Notes: a model not told the origin generated them from the letters alone. DNA of 64,000 nucleotides from Phaeobacter italicus (GCF_001258055.1 NZ_CVRM01000011.1:310001-374000), one strand, 5' to 3'. Positions 41,824-50,307 are shown, numbered from the stretch's first letter. A program made the numbers and translations.

Positions 41824-43471
41824 ATGCCTCCCGGTCAAATTCCGCGGCAATCACGGTGAAACGATCTGCTTTTTGGGCTGCGGCAAGGGCCGATCGCAGG
41901 CTGTCGCGGTCGCGGACACGGACGCCGTGACCACCAAAGGCGGCGCCAATGGATGCAAAATCATGTTGGCCAAAGTCAACTCCTGCATTGTCCAGCTTGC
42001 GCTGGCGTTGCTTGAGATCGATGAGCGCAAGGCTGGCGTCGACAAAAACCACGAAGATCGGCGCAACGCCAAGTTCAGCAGCGGTCGACAATTCACCTGC
42101 CACCATCAGGAAACCTGCGTCACCCGAAAAGCTGACAACCGGGCGGTCTGGCTGTGCGAGTTTGCGCCCGATCGCCATGGGAACGGCACAGCCCATGGTG
42201 CAAAGACCGGAAGATTGGATCAATGCCCGTGGCTCGTGGCAGTGCCACATCTGCGACAGCAGGATCCGATGGGCGCCGCTGTCTGCTGTTGCAAGCGTGT
42301 TTGCGGGCAGCGCCTTTTGGCATTCATCGATGATGGCAGCCGGGCCCCATGCCTGATCGCGCGCAAACGCTGCCGCAAGGCCAGCGCGTGCCTTGGCAAT
42401 CTGTCCGTCGGGCCAGCGGTCAGGGGTAGCATCTGGTTGATCAGCGAGTTGTGCGCCAACCGTCAGAGCCCGCAACGTGGGGGCGAGACCTGCAACCACT
42501 GTGAGGGTGGCATCGTGCATGTAGTGCGTGTTGTCCTCAGCCGCGATATCGATCACACGCTGCTGGCCGCAATCCCAGGCATTTCGCCAGCCGGGGCGCA
42601 TTTCGATGGGGTCGTAACCGAGGGCGAGGATCAGATCGGCGTCCTGCACAAGCGGCAGCAAATGCCGGTCGGCGAGGGGAGACAACCCGGCCCCACCCAG
42701 ACACAAAGGATGGTCCTCTGGCAGAATGCCCTTGGCTTTGTACGTCGTGACAAACGGGATCTGGTGGTGTTCCAGAAATGCCTGCAGCGCGGGACCGGCG
42801 TTTTGGGTCAGCGCATCGAGGCCGACGATCGCGAGCGGGCGCTCTGCCTCTTCCAGCCAGCCGCGCGCCTGCGCAAGGTCTGCGGGCGCTGCCTGCGTCG
42901 CTCTTGCAGGCGCGATGCGGGGGCGGTGGCTGCCTGCGGGGGTGTCGGCGACAGAGATCGGCACGTCAATATGCACCGGGCCGTTGCGCTCGGCTGTTGC
43001 GATGCGCAGGGCCTTGTCTGCAATGACCCCGGCCGCCTCTGCATCCAGGCGAAAACTGGCCTTGGTGATGGCAGAAAAAACCGCCTGATGATCAAGCACC
43101 TGATGGGTATAGGTTGCGGCTTCGGCGGCATCGACACACCCTGTCAGCACCACCATCGGCACCCGGTCCTGATGGGCATTTGCAACCACATTCACACCGT
43201 TGAGCGCACCCGGCCCGAGGGTTGCGACAAGAATGGCCGGGGCCCCGTCGCTGTGATGCACACCTTCGCCCATGAAACCTGCACTGTTTTCGTGCTTTGC
43301 CAGATGAAAGGTGATCCCGGCCTTTGTCAGTGCATCCACCAATGTCAGCACTTCTCCGCCGGGCATGCCAAACGCATGGCGGCACCCCGCATCATAAAGG
43401 CGCTGTGCCAGCACATCGGCGGCACGCAATGGAGCGGTGTCACCGCCATCGGTGGTGGTGGTTTCAGTCAT
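41807..43471 (-). CDS. ThDP-dependent enzyme, acetolactate-synthase-like
   Basis: 554 residues with the three-domain layout of acetolactate synthases. FGMPGGEVLTLVDAL and KHENSAGFMGEG carry the cofactor-activating Glu61; IPFVTTYKAKGILPEDHPL lies in the central domain; the ThDP/Mg motif is SGDAGFLM...VVFVDASLAL, that is GDA instead of GDG and D-A-S where many enzymes have N-N or N-D. It is probably not the housekeeping IlvB, since no small subunit follows. Coupling to a CoA-transferase suggests a 2-keto or 2-hydroxy-acid pathway. Confidence 0.85.
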   Translation of the reverse strand: MTETTTTDGGDTAPLRAADVLAQRLYDAGCRHAFGMPGGEVLTLVDALTKAGITFHLAKHENSAGFMGEGVHHSDGAPAILVATLGPGALNGVNVVANAHQDRVPMVVLTGCVDAAEAATYTHQVLDHQAVFSAITKASFRLDAEAAGVIADKALRIATAERNGPVHIDVPISVADTPAGSHRPRIAPARATQAAPADLAQARGWLEEAERPLAIVGLDALTQNAGPALQAFLEHHQIPFVTTYKAKGILPEDHPLCLGGAGLSPLADRHLLPLVQDADLILALGYDPIEMRPGWRNAWDCGQQRVIDIAAEDNTHYMHDATLTVVAGLAPTLRALTVGAQLADQPDATPDRWPDGQIAKARAGLAAAFARDQAWGPAAIIDECQKALPANTLATADSGAHRILLSQMWHCHEPRALIQSSGLCTMGCAVPMAIGRKLAQPDRPVVSFSGDAGFLMVAGELSTAAELGVAPIFVVFVDASLALIDLKQRQRKLDNAGVDFGQHDFASIGAAFGGHGVRVRDRDSLRSALAAAQKADRFTVIAAEFDREAYDGLI

Positions 43472-43578
43472 CTGGGAAAACCCCTTGTGGTCGCGTCGTG
43501 GTCAATCTGATGGGGCCAAATTGCCGGAACCCTGTGTAAGTGCAAGGCTTCTCACGCGGGTGTGAGGATTTGCGCGCA

Positions 43579-44175
43579 TCAAGGCCGAGTTGTTACAGAT
43601 TTTTGCGCAATTGCTGCAAGATAGCGGTCCAGTTCCGCTGCTATGTCAGCGAGCTCAGCGCCGCCGTCGTCGAAGTAGGGGGCAAAGACGTGGGTGGCGG
43701 TCTTGTAGGAAAGTGTTGCGCTTCCGTCGGTGTTTTCGGTGACATAGAGCCGGACAGGTGCTTCGATCATGGCTGGGGTCGAATGCGCCAAGATCCGCAC
43801 GGCAAAGTCATTGTTGAAAACGCCAATGACCCGATTTCCGGGGATGGTGATACCACGGGCCGCTGCTGCCTTGGTCGGGCCTGCCTGTGTTACAACAATC
43901 AGACCCTCTTCCTTGGTTGCCGCGATCACGTCCTGGACGAGGGTTGGGAAATCCTTGGCCGATGGATGCACCGCCCACCCCTGTCGCGCCGCCATGTCAC
44001 CACCATGGGCGAGACGGGGCAGGGCGACCAGCAGCAAAAGCGCGCAAACACCGCATAGCGCGGCCAGTGTCAGGTGAGACCCGTTGCCGCGATCTGCAGT
44101 GATGGCGCGCGCCTGATGACCCGAGCGCCCCATTGGGACAGGTCGTTCTGCATTGGGCCGAACATCATGGAACAT
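43579..44175 (-). CDS. DUF302-domain protein with N-terminal membrane anchor
   Basis: 198 residues (or 184 from ATG 44133). The hydrophobic segment LTLAALCGVCALLLLVALPRL (about 35-55) would anchor or secrete it, leaving the DUF302 domain outside: DFPTLVQDVIAATKEEGLIVV, VIGVFNNDFAVRIL, IEAPVRLYVTENTDG. DUF302 proteins often occur in gene neighbourhoods for sulfur oxidation; the function is unknown. Here it sits 103 bp beyond the soxT stop on the same strand and might be read through from soxT. Confidence 0.78.
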   Translation of the reverse strand: MFHDVRPNAERPVPMGRSGHQARAITADRGNGSHLTLAALCGVCALLLLVALPRLAHGGDMAARQGWAVHPSAKDFPTLVQDVIAATKEEGLIVVTQAGPTKAAAARGITIPGNRVIGVFNNDFAVRILAHSTPAMIEAPVRLYVTENTDGSATLSYKTATHVFAPYFDDGGAELADIAAELDRYLAAIAQKSVTTRP

Positions 44176-44278
44176 CGCTAAACTCCGCCTGCCGCCGTGT
44201 ATGCCTGTATCAAACTTAGCTGGTTTGCGGTTGGGGCAAAATCACATTGCCGTTTGCGCGCGCGGGCAGGCCGGTTTG

Positions 44279-45352
44279 TCACGCGGCGCGGCGAAAGCCC
44301 TCGATCAGCTGTCGCAAGCCGATGGCCGCTCCGACCAGAATGGCCACAAATGTCACGGGGGCCGAGACAGCCAACAGTGAAAATGCGCTCAGGCCTTGCC
44401 CGACTGTGCAACCCATTGCAATGACGGCGCCCGCCCCCATGATCGCGGCCCCTATGATCTGGCGGCGCAGTTCGCGGGGGTCATCACAGGCTTCCCACCT
44501 GAAATGCCCCTTGAGGAGCGATCCGATAAAGGCGCCGAACCAGACACCAGCTACCGACCCCACGGCAAAGCTGAGTGGGCGCAGGCTCCCGGTCATTGTC
44601 CAAAGAATGGTTTCGCCAAGGGGGGCGGAAAAGGAGTGTGACACAACGGGGATCGCATCAAACCCGGTGCGGGCGATGTAGGAGGTGCCAGCCCAGCCAC
44701 TTATCACGGCAAGGGCAACCAGCGCGGCCCAGCCGATAGAGGATGGGGTTGCGATGACTTCACGGCTTTTGGCAGAGAAAGCCAGGATGAGCGCACCGAT
44801 TATCAGACCGACGGCGGGAACGGACAGGCCTGTGATTGCTGACAGCTGTTGCGCAATCCCCTGGGCGGTGTGGCTGGTGATTTCTTCCTGATGAAAGACC
44901 GCATCCCTTAGCGGCGCAAGCGGGCCCGTCAGAACCACATAGGTGGACACACCCATCACCAGTACGATCACAAAACTGCGCAGATCCCCCCCGCCCAGTC
45001 GGGCAATCGCGCCATAGCCGCACATGCCGGACAGCGCCATGCCATAGCCAAACATCAATCCGCCCAGAATGGACGCCATGGGCATCCAGCGGACCGCGAG
45101 ATATTGCGACTGCACGGGATCCAGCCAGCCAAATGCGATCAGGGAGAAACTGCCGAGAATGGACAGGCCGATGGCCATGCCCCAGGTGCGCATGCGCAGG
45201 CTGCTTCCGCCGTACAACAGGTCTTCGATCGCGCCTAAGGTGCAGAACCGGCCAAGCCGGGCAGCGAGCCCCAGCAGAATGCCTCCGAATAGACCGACAA
45301 GCGCCGTAAGATGCGCATCACTAAGGTGGTCTGTTGCAAAGGCAGGTATCAC
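44279..45352 (-). CDS. soxT: YeeE/YedE-family transporter, SoxT
   Basis: 357 residues with about nine to ten membrane segments. Conserved cysteine motifs ARLGRFCTLGAIEDLL, GYGMALSGMCGYGAI and GAVIAMGCTVGQGLSAF are those used by YeeE to pass thiosulfate through the membrane. SoxT-type proteins next to soxR supply sulfur signal or thiosulfate to the cytoplasm in Paracoccus and relatives (family knowledge). It follows soxR by five bases on the minus strand. Confidence 0.9.
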   Translation of the reverse strand: MIPAFATDHLSDAHLTALVGLFGGILLGLAARLGRFCTLGAIEDLLYGGSSLRMRTWGMAIGLSILGSFSLIAFGWLDPVQSQYLAVRWMPMASILGGLMFGYGMALSGMCGYGAIARLGGGDLRSFVIVLVMGVSTYVVLTGPLAPLRDAVFHQEEITSHTAQGIAQQLSAITGLSVPAVGLIIGALILAFSAKSREVIATPSSIGWAALVALAVISGWAGTSYIARTGFDAIPVVSHSFSAPLGETILWTMTGSLRPLSFAVGSVAGVWFGAFIGSLLKGHFRWEACDDPRELRRQIIGAAIMGAGAVIAMGCTVGQGLSAFSLLAVSAPVTFVAILVGAAIGLRQLIEGFRRAA

Positions 45353-45357
45353 GTTTC

Positions 45358-45693
45358 TCAGCTGTCTTTGCAGAACAATTCGTAGACAACTTCGAGAATG
45401 CGGCGTGGGCGGTCATCGGCAAGTCGGTAGTAAATTGCCTTGCCCTCGCGGCGGGGGATGACGAGCCCCTCCAGGCGCAAGCGCGACAATTGTTGCGACA
45501 CCGCAGCCTGACGCGCTGACAGCAGCTCTTCCAGCTCGGTCACCGATTTCTCGCCCGAGACCAAGTGGCACAAGATCATCAATCGTCCCTCATGGCTGAT
45601 GGCCTTGAGAAAGTTGGATGCGCGGGTGGCGTTGTCCACCATCGTGTCGAGATCTTCGGGTGCCATGTCGGCTGAGAACTGAGGCAGGGCCAT
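45358..45693 (-). CDS. soxR: SoxR, ArsR-family repressor of the SqrR/BigR type
   Basis: 111 residues from ATG 45693, which has AGGAAAG upstream; longer starts overlap soxS. The winged helix has SVTELEELLSARQAAVSQQL as recognition region and VIPRREGKAIYYRL as wing. Two cysteines, Cys42 (MILCHL) and Cys108 (ELFCKDS), lie at exactly the positions of the persulfide-sensing pair in BigR. This is not the MerR-type redox SoxR of enterobacteria. It should repress sox genes until sulfane sulfur modifies the Cys pair. Predicted operators are listed at 46318, 47886, 50292 and 52066. Confidence 0.92.
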   Translation of the reverse strand: MALPQFSADMAPEDLDTMVDNATRASNFLKAISHEGRLMILCHLVSGEKSVTELEELLSARQAAVSQQLSRLRLEGLVIPRREGKAIYYRLADDRPRRILEVVYELFCKDS

Positions 45694-45712
45694 GTCGTTT
45701 GTCTTTCCTGGT

Positions 45713-46153
45713 TCAACCATTGTGGTCAGCGGCAGTATCGGGCGCAGGCGTCGGGCGCTGGGCCGTCTCCGGGTCAAAGCTGGTGTGCTGCTGTAGCAGC
45801 TGTGTCAGCAGGGGCCAAAAGAAATCTTCGCCCGGGTAGCCTTCCAGTCTGGCCATCTCACGTCCCTGATCCACGATCAAGAAGGTTGGCGTAAATGTGA
45901 CCCGCCGTGACAAGGCGACATCATCGGGCAGGGCCCGCAGATCCGCCCGGCGCAGTGGAGCAAAGGCGCCTTCGGCTGTCTTGGGGTAGATCGGGGCGAT
46001 TTCCTCGTTCCATCGGGCGCACCAGGAACAGCCGGGTTGCTCAACCATCAAAAGCTCTGCGGCCCACACCGGTGCCGTTCCCCCGATCGTTGCGCACAAG
46101 ACCGCAGCAGCAGTGGCCAGGCGGCGCGCGGTCTTGCGAAGCGGGTGAAACAT
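45713..46153 (-). CDS. soxS: SoxS, periplasmic thioredoxin
   Basis: 146 residues. A signal peptide (RRLATAAAVLCATIGGTAPVWA) leads to a thioredoxin fold with redox motif CSWC (42-45) in MVEQPGCSWCARWNEEI and the cis-Pro segment TFTPTFLIVD. In Paracoccus SoxS keeps SoxY reactivated by reducing it. First gene of the soxS-soxR-soxT transcript, divergent from soxV; its 3' end slightly overlaps possible longer soxR starts. Confidence 0.92.
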   Translation of the reverse strand: MFHPLRKTARRLATAAAVLCATIGGTAPVWAAELLMVEQPGCSWCARWNEEIAPIYPKTAEGAFAPLRRADLRALPDDVALSRRVTFTPTFLIVDQGREMARLEGYPGEDFFWPLLTQLLQQHTSFDPETAQRPTPAPDTAADHNG

Positions 46154-46317
46154 CTTGAGCTGACCTCTTGCAAGGTTACGGTTTTGGGCGGCTTGAATGG
46201 CCGCCGACTGCTAAAAGACATAGACCATTGCCGCCCAGAAGGTACGTTGATGACACAGCTACCAATCCAGATGGTCGTTGACGATGATCTTATCGCTGTG
46301 CCTATATGTACTACAAA

Positions 46318-46357
46318 ATTTGAATATGTGAATAGTGAAGCGTTTTTCACAGTGTGA
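46318..46357. promoter_or_regulatory. Candidate SoxR operator in the soxS-soxV gap plus TCACA-G-TGTGA dyad
   Basis: ATTTG-AATATG-TGAAT (46318-46333) matches ATTCA-N6-TGAAT at the right half and three of five bases on the left (ATTC-N8-GAAT with one mismatch). It lies midway between soxS (start 46153) and soxV (start 46418), where SoxR is known to bind in a related alphaproteobacterium. TCACAGTGTGA (46347-46357) is a separate perfect five-base dyad around one base. Confidence 0.55.
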
Positions 46358-46417
46358 GATCGCGGATTTGTTACAGTGGTGTCCGGGCAGCGGAAGGCGA
46401 GAGAGGGCAAGAGGGTC

Positions 46418-47155
46418 ATGCTGGAAATTTCCCTTGCGGGGGCGCTCTTTGCTGGGTTGCTGAGCTTTTTCACACCCTGCGTCCTGCCGATGGTGCCTTT
46501 CTATCTTTCCTACATGGGTGGCTTGTCGATGGCAGAGCTGCGCGGCAAGGCCGTGATAGCCCCCGGTGCCCAACGCAGGCTTGTGCTGGCGTCCCTTGTT
46601 TTTGCCGCCGGGGTGACGACGGTTTTCGTGCTGATGGGGATGGGTGCGACTGCGCTTGGTCAGCTTTTTGGTCAGTATATGGACGTGCTCTCCTATGTGG
46701 CGGCGGTCATCTTGCTGGCATTTGGGCTGCATTTTCTCGGCGTTGTCCGCATTCCCCTGCTGTACCGTGAGGCCCGGATCGACAGTACCGCAGAGCCGTC
46801 GACATTGGCGGGTGCCTATTTGATGGGGCTTGCATTTGGGTTTGGCTGGACCCCCTGTGTCGGGCCGGCGCTTGCGTCGATCCTGATGATTGCGTCGGGG
46901 ATGGGGGATGTTTGGCGCGGCGGGGTGTTGCTGTTTGTCTATGGTGCTGCGATGACGACGCCGTTTGTTGTGGCGGCTTTGTTTGCAGGGCCATTCTTAT
47001 CGTTCGTTTCGCGTCACCGGGCGGCCTTTGTGTGGGTGGAAAAGGGGATGGGCGTTATGCTGATCCTGTTTGCAGTGCTCATTGCCACAGGCGGCGTGCG
47101 TTACATTGCCGAGGCAATGATCCGCTGGTTTCCCGGATTTGCAGCCATCGGCTGA
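46418..47155 (+). CDS. soxV: SoxV, CcdA-family thiol-disulfide transporter
   Basis: 245 residues, six membrane segments. Conserved cysteines Cys21 (FFTPCVLPMVPFYLSYMGG) and Cys147 (FGWTPCVGPALASIL) pass electrons from cytoplasmic thioredoxin to the periplasm. In sox systems SoxV feeds SoxW and SoxS. ATG 46418 follows AGAGGG. The open frame extends 14 codons upstream without a better start. It is the first plus-strand gene of the sox operon. Confidence 0.94.
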   Translation: MLEISLAGALFAGLLSFFTPCVLPMVPFYLSYMGGLSMAELRGKAVIAPGAQRRLVLASLVFAAGVTTVFVLMGMGATALGQLFGQYMDVLSYVAAVILLAFGLHFLGVVRIPLLYREARIDSTAEPSTLAGAYLMGLAFGFGWTPCVGPALASILMIASGMGDVWRGGVLLFVYGAAMTTPFVVAALFAGPFLSFVSRHRAAFVWVEKGMGVMLILFAVLIATGGVRYIAEAMIRWFPGFAAIG

Positions 47156-47194
47156 GGTCTATTGATCCGCGAAAAGCTGAGAGGAGTTGATCAG

Positions 47195-47800
47195 ATGAAG
47201 CATATCTTTGCAGCAATTGTTGGCGCAGCCCTGGCTTTGCCCTTGCTTGGGCTGGTGGGCGACAGCGGGCGCGTTGTGGCGGCGGAACTGGGGGACGATG
47301 GCCTGCACAAGGCGCCTTGGATGCGCGAGACGTTCAAGGACCTGCGGGAAGACCTGGAAGAAGCCAATAGCGAGGGCAAGCGACTTGCCCTGTTCTTTGA
47401 ACAACGCGGCTGTGTCTACTGCACGAAGATGCACGAAACAGTGTTTCCGCATCCCGATGTTGCCAGCTACATCACCGAGAATTTCTTTGTCGTGCAGCTG
47501 AACCTTTATGGCGATGTCGAGGTCACGGATTTTGACGGAGAGACGCTCTCGGAAAAGGACATGGCGCGCAAGTGGGGCGTTCTGTTCACCCCGACGATCC
47601 TGTTTCTGCCACAGGAGGTAGGTGATGTTCCGGCCCCTCAGGCTGCGGTCGCTACAATGCCTGGGGCCTTTGGCGTGGGGACGACACTTGATATGTTCAC
47701 CTGGGTGAACGAAGAGCGGTATGCGATTGATAACGGTGAAGATTTCCAGCGTTATCATGCCCGCCGAATTCAAGAGCGGGACAACGGATCGACGGATTGA
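47195..47800 (+). CDS. soxW: SoxW, periplasmic thioredoxin
   Basis: 201 residues. A signal peptide (FAAIVGAALALPLLGLVG) precedes a thioredoxin-like domain with RGCVYCTKMHETVF (Cys73, Cys76) and the cis-Pro segment LFTPTILFLPQ. SoxW is reduced by SoxV in Paracoccus. ATG 47195 is preceded by GAGGAG. It lies 39 bp after soxV and 188 bp before soxX, a gap that contains the best-formed short SoxR site. Confidence 0.93.
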   Translation: MKHIFAAIVGAALALPLLGLVGDSGRVVAAELGDDGLHKAPWMRETFKDLREDLEEANSEGKRLALFFEQRGCVYCTKMHETVFPHPDVASYITENFFVVQLNLYGDVEVTDFDGETLSEKDMARKWGVLFTPTILFLPQEVGDVPAPQAAVATMPGAFGVGTTLDMFTWVNEERYAIDNGEDFQRYHARRIQERDNGSTD

Positions 47801-47885
47801 CGTAGACCCAAAGTGGTGATCGTTGCCCCGGTTGATGGCGGGGTGGGACGCGCGCGTCAGGGGATTGTCGTGGGGAGAAATAAAA

Positions 47886-47901
47886 ATTCAAATTAATGAA
47901 T
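47886..47901. promoter_or_regulatory. SoxR operator before soxX (ATTCA-N6-TGAAT)
   Basis: ATTCA-AATTAA-TGAAT is a perfect palindrome of the ATTC-N8-GAAT type, with further A/T symmetry outside. It lies 87 bp before the soxX ATG. The soxW-soxX gap is the second place where SoxR is known to bind in Pseudaminobacter (recalled literature). The motif is read directly; binding is inference. Confidence 0.7.
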
Positions 47902-47988
47902 TTGATGTTGCGTTGCGCAGCGTGCCTCGCCTAGGGTAAGGGGCAGCGAAGCACGCCGACAGCGCGTGAAAAGCCAATGGGAGGAAAC

Positions 47989-48465
47989 ATGAAGCATATA
48001 TCTCTGACACTGGCGGCGTGCCTTGTCGGCACGGTTGCGCTGGCGGGCGAGACCGCGCCCAAAGAGGTTGTCTACGATGAGTATGGCGCCGTTGAGACCT
48101 CGCTCAGCGGGGTGGCAGGTGATGCCGCAAGTGGTGCGCTGCTGGTTGGCGACAAGTCCAAAGGAAACTGTGTGGCCTGCCATCAGGTGAGCGCGCTGGC
48201 CGATGTGCCGTTCCACGGCGAGATCGGCCCGTCGCTTGACGGGGCTGCCGATCGCTGGAACGAAGCAGAGCTGCGCGGACTGGTTGCCAACGCAAAGAAG
48301 ACCTTTGAGGGCACCATGATGCCCGCATTCTACAAGGTCGATGGCTATATCCGCCCGGGCGATGCCTATACCGGCAAAGCAGGTGCGGAACCGCTGCCGC
48401 CCATTTTGACGGCGCAGGAAATCGAAGATGTGGTCGCGTTTCTGGCGACCCTCAAGGAAGACTGA
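47989..48465 (+). CDS. soxX: SoxX, c-type cytochrome subunit of SoxXA
   Basis: 158 residues. A signal peptide (LTLAACLVGTVALAG) precedes one heme site, GNCVACHQV (Cys61-His65), with a Met-rich distal segment GTMMPAFYK. With SoxA it forms the periplasmic enzyme that couples thiosulfate to the SoxY cysteine. ATG 47989 has GGGAGGAAAC upstream. Start of the soxXYZABCD catalytic block. Confidence 0.96.
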   Translation: MKHISLTLAACLVGTVALAGETAPKEVVYDEYGAVETSLSGVAGDAASGALLVGDKSKGNCVACHQVSALADVPFHGEIGPSLDGAADRWNEAELRGLVANAKKTFEGTMMPAFYKVDGYIRPGDAYTGKAGAEPLPPILTAQEIEDVVAFLATLKED

Positions 48466-48517
48466 CGCTTAGGGTCATTGCATCCCCAAGCGCCATCAAC
48501 GTCAAAGGAGACATAAG

Positions 48518-48934
48518 ATGGAGTTCTCTCGTCGCGACACGCTTGGCCTGGGCCTGGGCGCCGTTGCCCTGACCATGCTGCCGATGCCGGTGGTCGCTGC
48601 TGCGGACGACCGCATTGCCGAGTTTACCGGTGGTGCGGATATGGCTGACAGCGGTCTGACCCTGACAGCGCCGGAAATCGCCGAAAACGGCAATACCGTT
48701 CCGATCGAGGTGAGCGCACCGGGCGCAACTGCGATCCTCGTGCTGGCAACCGGCAACCCGGAGCCGGGCGTGGCGACCTTCAACTTTGGTCCGCTCGCAG
48801 CGGTTCAGGCGGCTTCGACCCGTATCCGTCTGGCAGGCACGCAGGACGTTGTTGCTGTGGCAAAGATGGCGGACGGCAGCTTTGCCAAGGCCAGCGCAAC
48901 GGTAAAAGTGACCATCGGCGGCTGCGGCGGCTAA
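48518..48934 (+). CDS. soxY: SoxY, sulfur-carrier subunit
   Basis: 138 residues. A Tat signal (FSRRDTLGLGLGAVALTML) exports it, folded with SoxZ, to the periplasm. The C-terminal swinging arm TIGGCGG ends the protein and its Cys136 carries all intermediates of thiosulfate oxidation as S-sulfonate, persulfide or sulfane chains. AAAGGAGAC precedes the ATG. SoxZ follows 48 bp later. Confidence 0.97.
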   Translation: MEFSRRDTLGLGLGAVALTMLPMPVVAAADDRIAEFTGGADMADSGLTLTAPEIAENGNTVPIEVSAPGATAILVLATGNPEPGVATFNFGPLAAVQAASTRIRLAGTQDVVAVAKMADGSFAKASATVKVTIGGCGG

Positions 48935-48982
48935 GCGCGAGCCGGTTTCAGGTTCGCCCCAATCAATTCAGGAGTTCACGAC

Positions 48983-49312
48983 ATGGCATCCGGTGTAAAA
49001 CCCCGCGTCAAAGTCCCCAAGAAAGCCGCAGCCGGTGAGGCGGTCACTATCAAGACCCTCATCAGCCACAAGATGGAAAGCGGTCAGCGTAAGGACAAGG
49101 AAGGCAACGTCATTCCGCGTTCGATCATCAACCGCTTCACCTGCGAGTTCAACGGCGAGAGCGTGGTCGATGTGACCATGGAGCCCGCGATTTCGACCAA
49201 CCCGTATTTCCAGTTCGAAGCCACAGTCCCCGAAGCAGGTGACTTTGTCTTTACCTGGTACGACGATGACGGGTCCGTCTACACAGAGCAAAAGTCGATC
49301 GCGATCGGCTGA
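48983..49312 (+). CDS. soxZ: SoxZ, partner of SoxY
   Basis: 109 residues, no signal peptide of its own, so it probably travels with SoxY through Tat. PRSIINRFTCEFNGESVVD, ISTNPYFQFEATVPEAGDFV and FTWYDDDGS match the SoxZ immunoglobulin-like fold. It forms the SoxYZ heterodimer. It is the usual length for the family, with no anomalies. Confidence 0.97.
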   Translation: MASGVKPRVKVPKKAAAGEAVTIKTLISHKMESGQRKDKEGNVIPRSIINRFTCEFNGESVVDVTMEPAISTNPYFQFEATVPEAGDFVFTWYDDDGSVYTEQKSIAIG

Positions 49313-49388
49313 TCCCTTCCGGATCCATAGGCAAGCGCCCGGTCCGGCCATTGGTCGGGTAGGGCGACCACCCAAGGGAGGAAACATC

Positions 49389-50240
49389 ATGAACAATAAG
49401 GCAATCACAGCAATTGCCATGGCGCTGGCCTTGCCCGTCGCCGCCTACGCAGAGGCGGATGACGACACGCTGGTCGTCAATGAAGAGATCGAAATGGTCA
49501 CCAAGGCGGCGGCGCCAGCCCATCTTGCGGACACTCTGGATGAGGTGATGTCTGGTTGGCATTTCCGCTCTGATGAGACCCAGGCGTTGCAGATGGATGA
49601 CTTTGACAATCCGGCGATGGTCTTTGTTGATCAGGCAATGGACACCTGGACCACGGTAGAGGGCAGCGCAGAAAAATCCTGTGCCTCTTGCCATGACGAT
49701 GTCGAAGACAGCATGGCCGGTGTGCGCGCGGTCTATCCCAAGTGGAACGAAGCCGCAGGTGAGGTGCGGACCCTCGCCATGCAGATCAATGACTGCCGTG
49801 AAAACCAGATGGGCGCGGAAAAGTGGAAATACACCGGCGGCAAGATGTCTGCGATGGAGGCGCTGATTTCGGTGCAGTCGCGCGGGATGCCCGTCAACGT
49901 GGCTATTGACGGGCCGGTCCAATCCACCTGGGAGCAGGGCAAGGAGCTCTACTATACCCGGACCGGTCAGCTGGAGCTTTCCTGTGCCAATTGCCACGAA
50001 GACAACTATGGCAACATGATCCGTGCGGACCATCTCAGTCAGGGTCAGATCAATGGCTTTCCGGTGTACCGTCTGAAAAACACCAAGCTGAACACCGCGC
50101 ATGCCCGCTTCAAGGGCTGCGTGCGCGACACTCGGGCCGAAACCTACAGCCCGGGTTCGGCAGAATTCGTTGCGCTGGAGCTTTACGTTGCGTCCCGCGG
50201 GAACGGTCTGTCGGTCGAGGCACCGTCTGTTCGCAACTGA
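49389..50240 (+). CDS. soxA: SoxA, diheme c-type cytochrome subunit of SoxXA
   Basis: 283 residues. A signal peptide (AITAIAMALALPVAAYAE) is followed by two heme sites: SCASCHDD (Cys98-His102) and SCANCHED (Cys199-His203). FKGCVRDTRAE supplies Cys244, the persulfide-type ligand and active-site residue of the second heme in SoxA. Two hemes put it with the Paracoccus/Rhodovulum type. ATG 49389 has GGGAGGAAAC upstream; an open frame running back into soxZ is ignored. Confidence 0.97.
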   Translation: MNNKAITAIAMALALPVAAYAEADDDTLVVNEEIEMVTKAAAPAHLADTLDEVMSGWHFRSDETQALQMDDFDNPAMVFVDQAMDTWTTVEGSAEKSCASCHDDVEDSMAGVRAVYPKWNEAAGEVRTLAMQINDCRENQMGAEKWKYTGGKMSAMEALISVQSRGMPVNVAIDGPVQSTWEQGKELYYTRTGQLELSCANCHEDNYGNMIRADHLSQGQINGFPVYRLKNTKLNTAHARFKGCVRDTRAETYSPGSAEFVALELYVASRGNGLSVEAPSVRN

Positions 50241-50291
50241 TTTTCGTGGCCCCGCGTCAGGCATGATGCGGGGCGCGCTTCCCTCTATTTC

Positions 50292-50307
50292 ATTCAAACA
50301 TGCGAAT
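50292..50307. promoter_or_regulatory. SoxR-like site before soxB (ATTCA-N6-CGAAT)
   Basis: ATTCA-AACATG-CGAAT keeps ATTC-N8-GAAT exactly, with one mismatch in the inner pair compared with the soxX and soxC sites. It lies 31 bp before the soxB ATG at 50339, in the 98-bp soxA-soxB gap. Confidence 0.55.

Noticed and set aside
40621-43471. Oxalate degradation pair (frc/oxc)
   Set aside because: The gene-family pairing is right, but the ThDP protein reads as acetolactate-synthase-like, without the Oxc-type N-terminal and ADP-binding features I would expect.
45358-45693. SoxR as the superoxide/redox-cycling MerR regulator
   Set aside because: The protein is an ArsR-type winged helix with no FeS cysteine cluster; the name is shared but the gene belongs to sulfur oxidation.
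47801-47885. Small gene between soxW and soxX
   Set aside because: Only short open frames with no ribosome-binding site; the gap is better explained as a regulatory region with the SoxR site.
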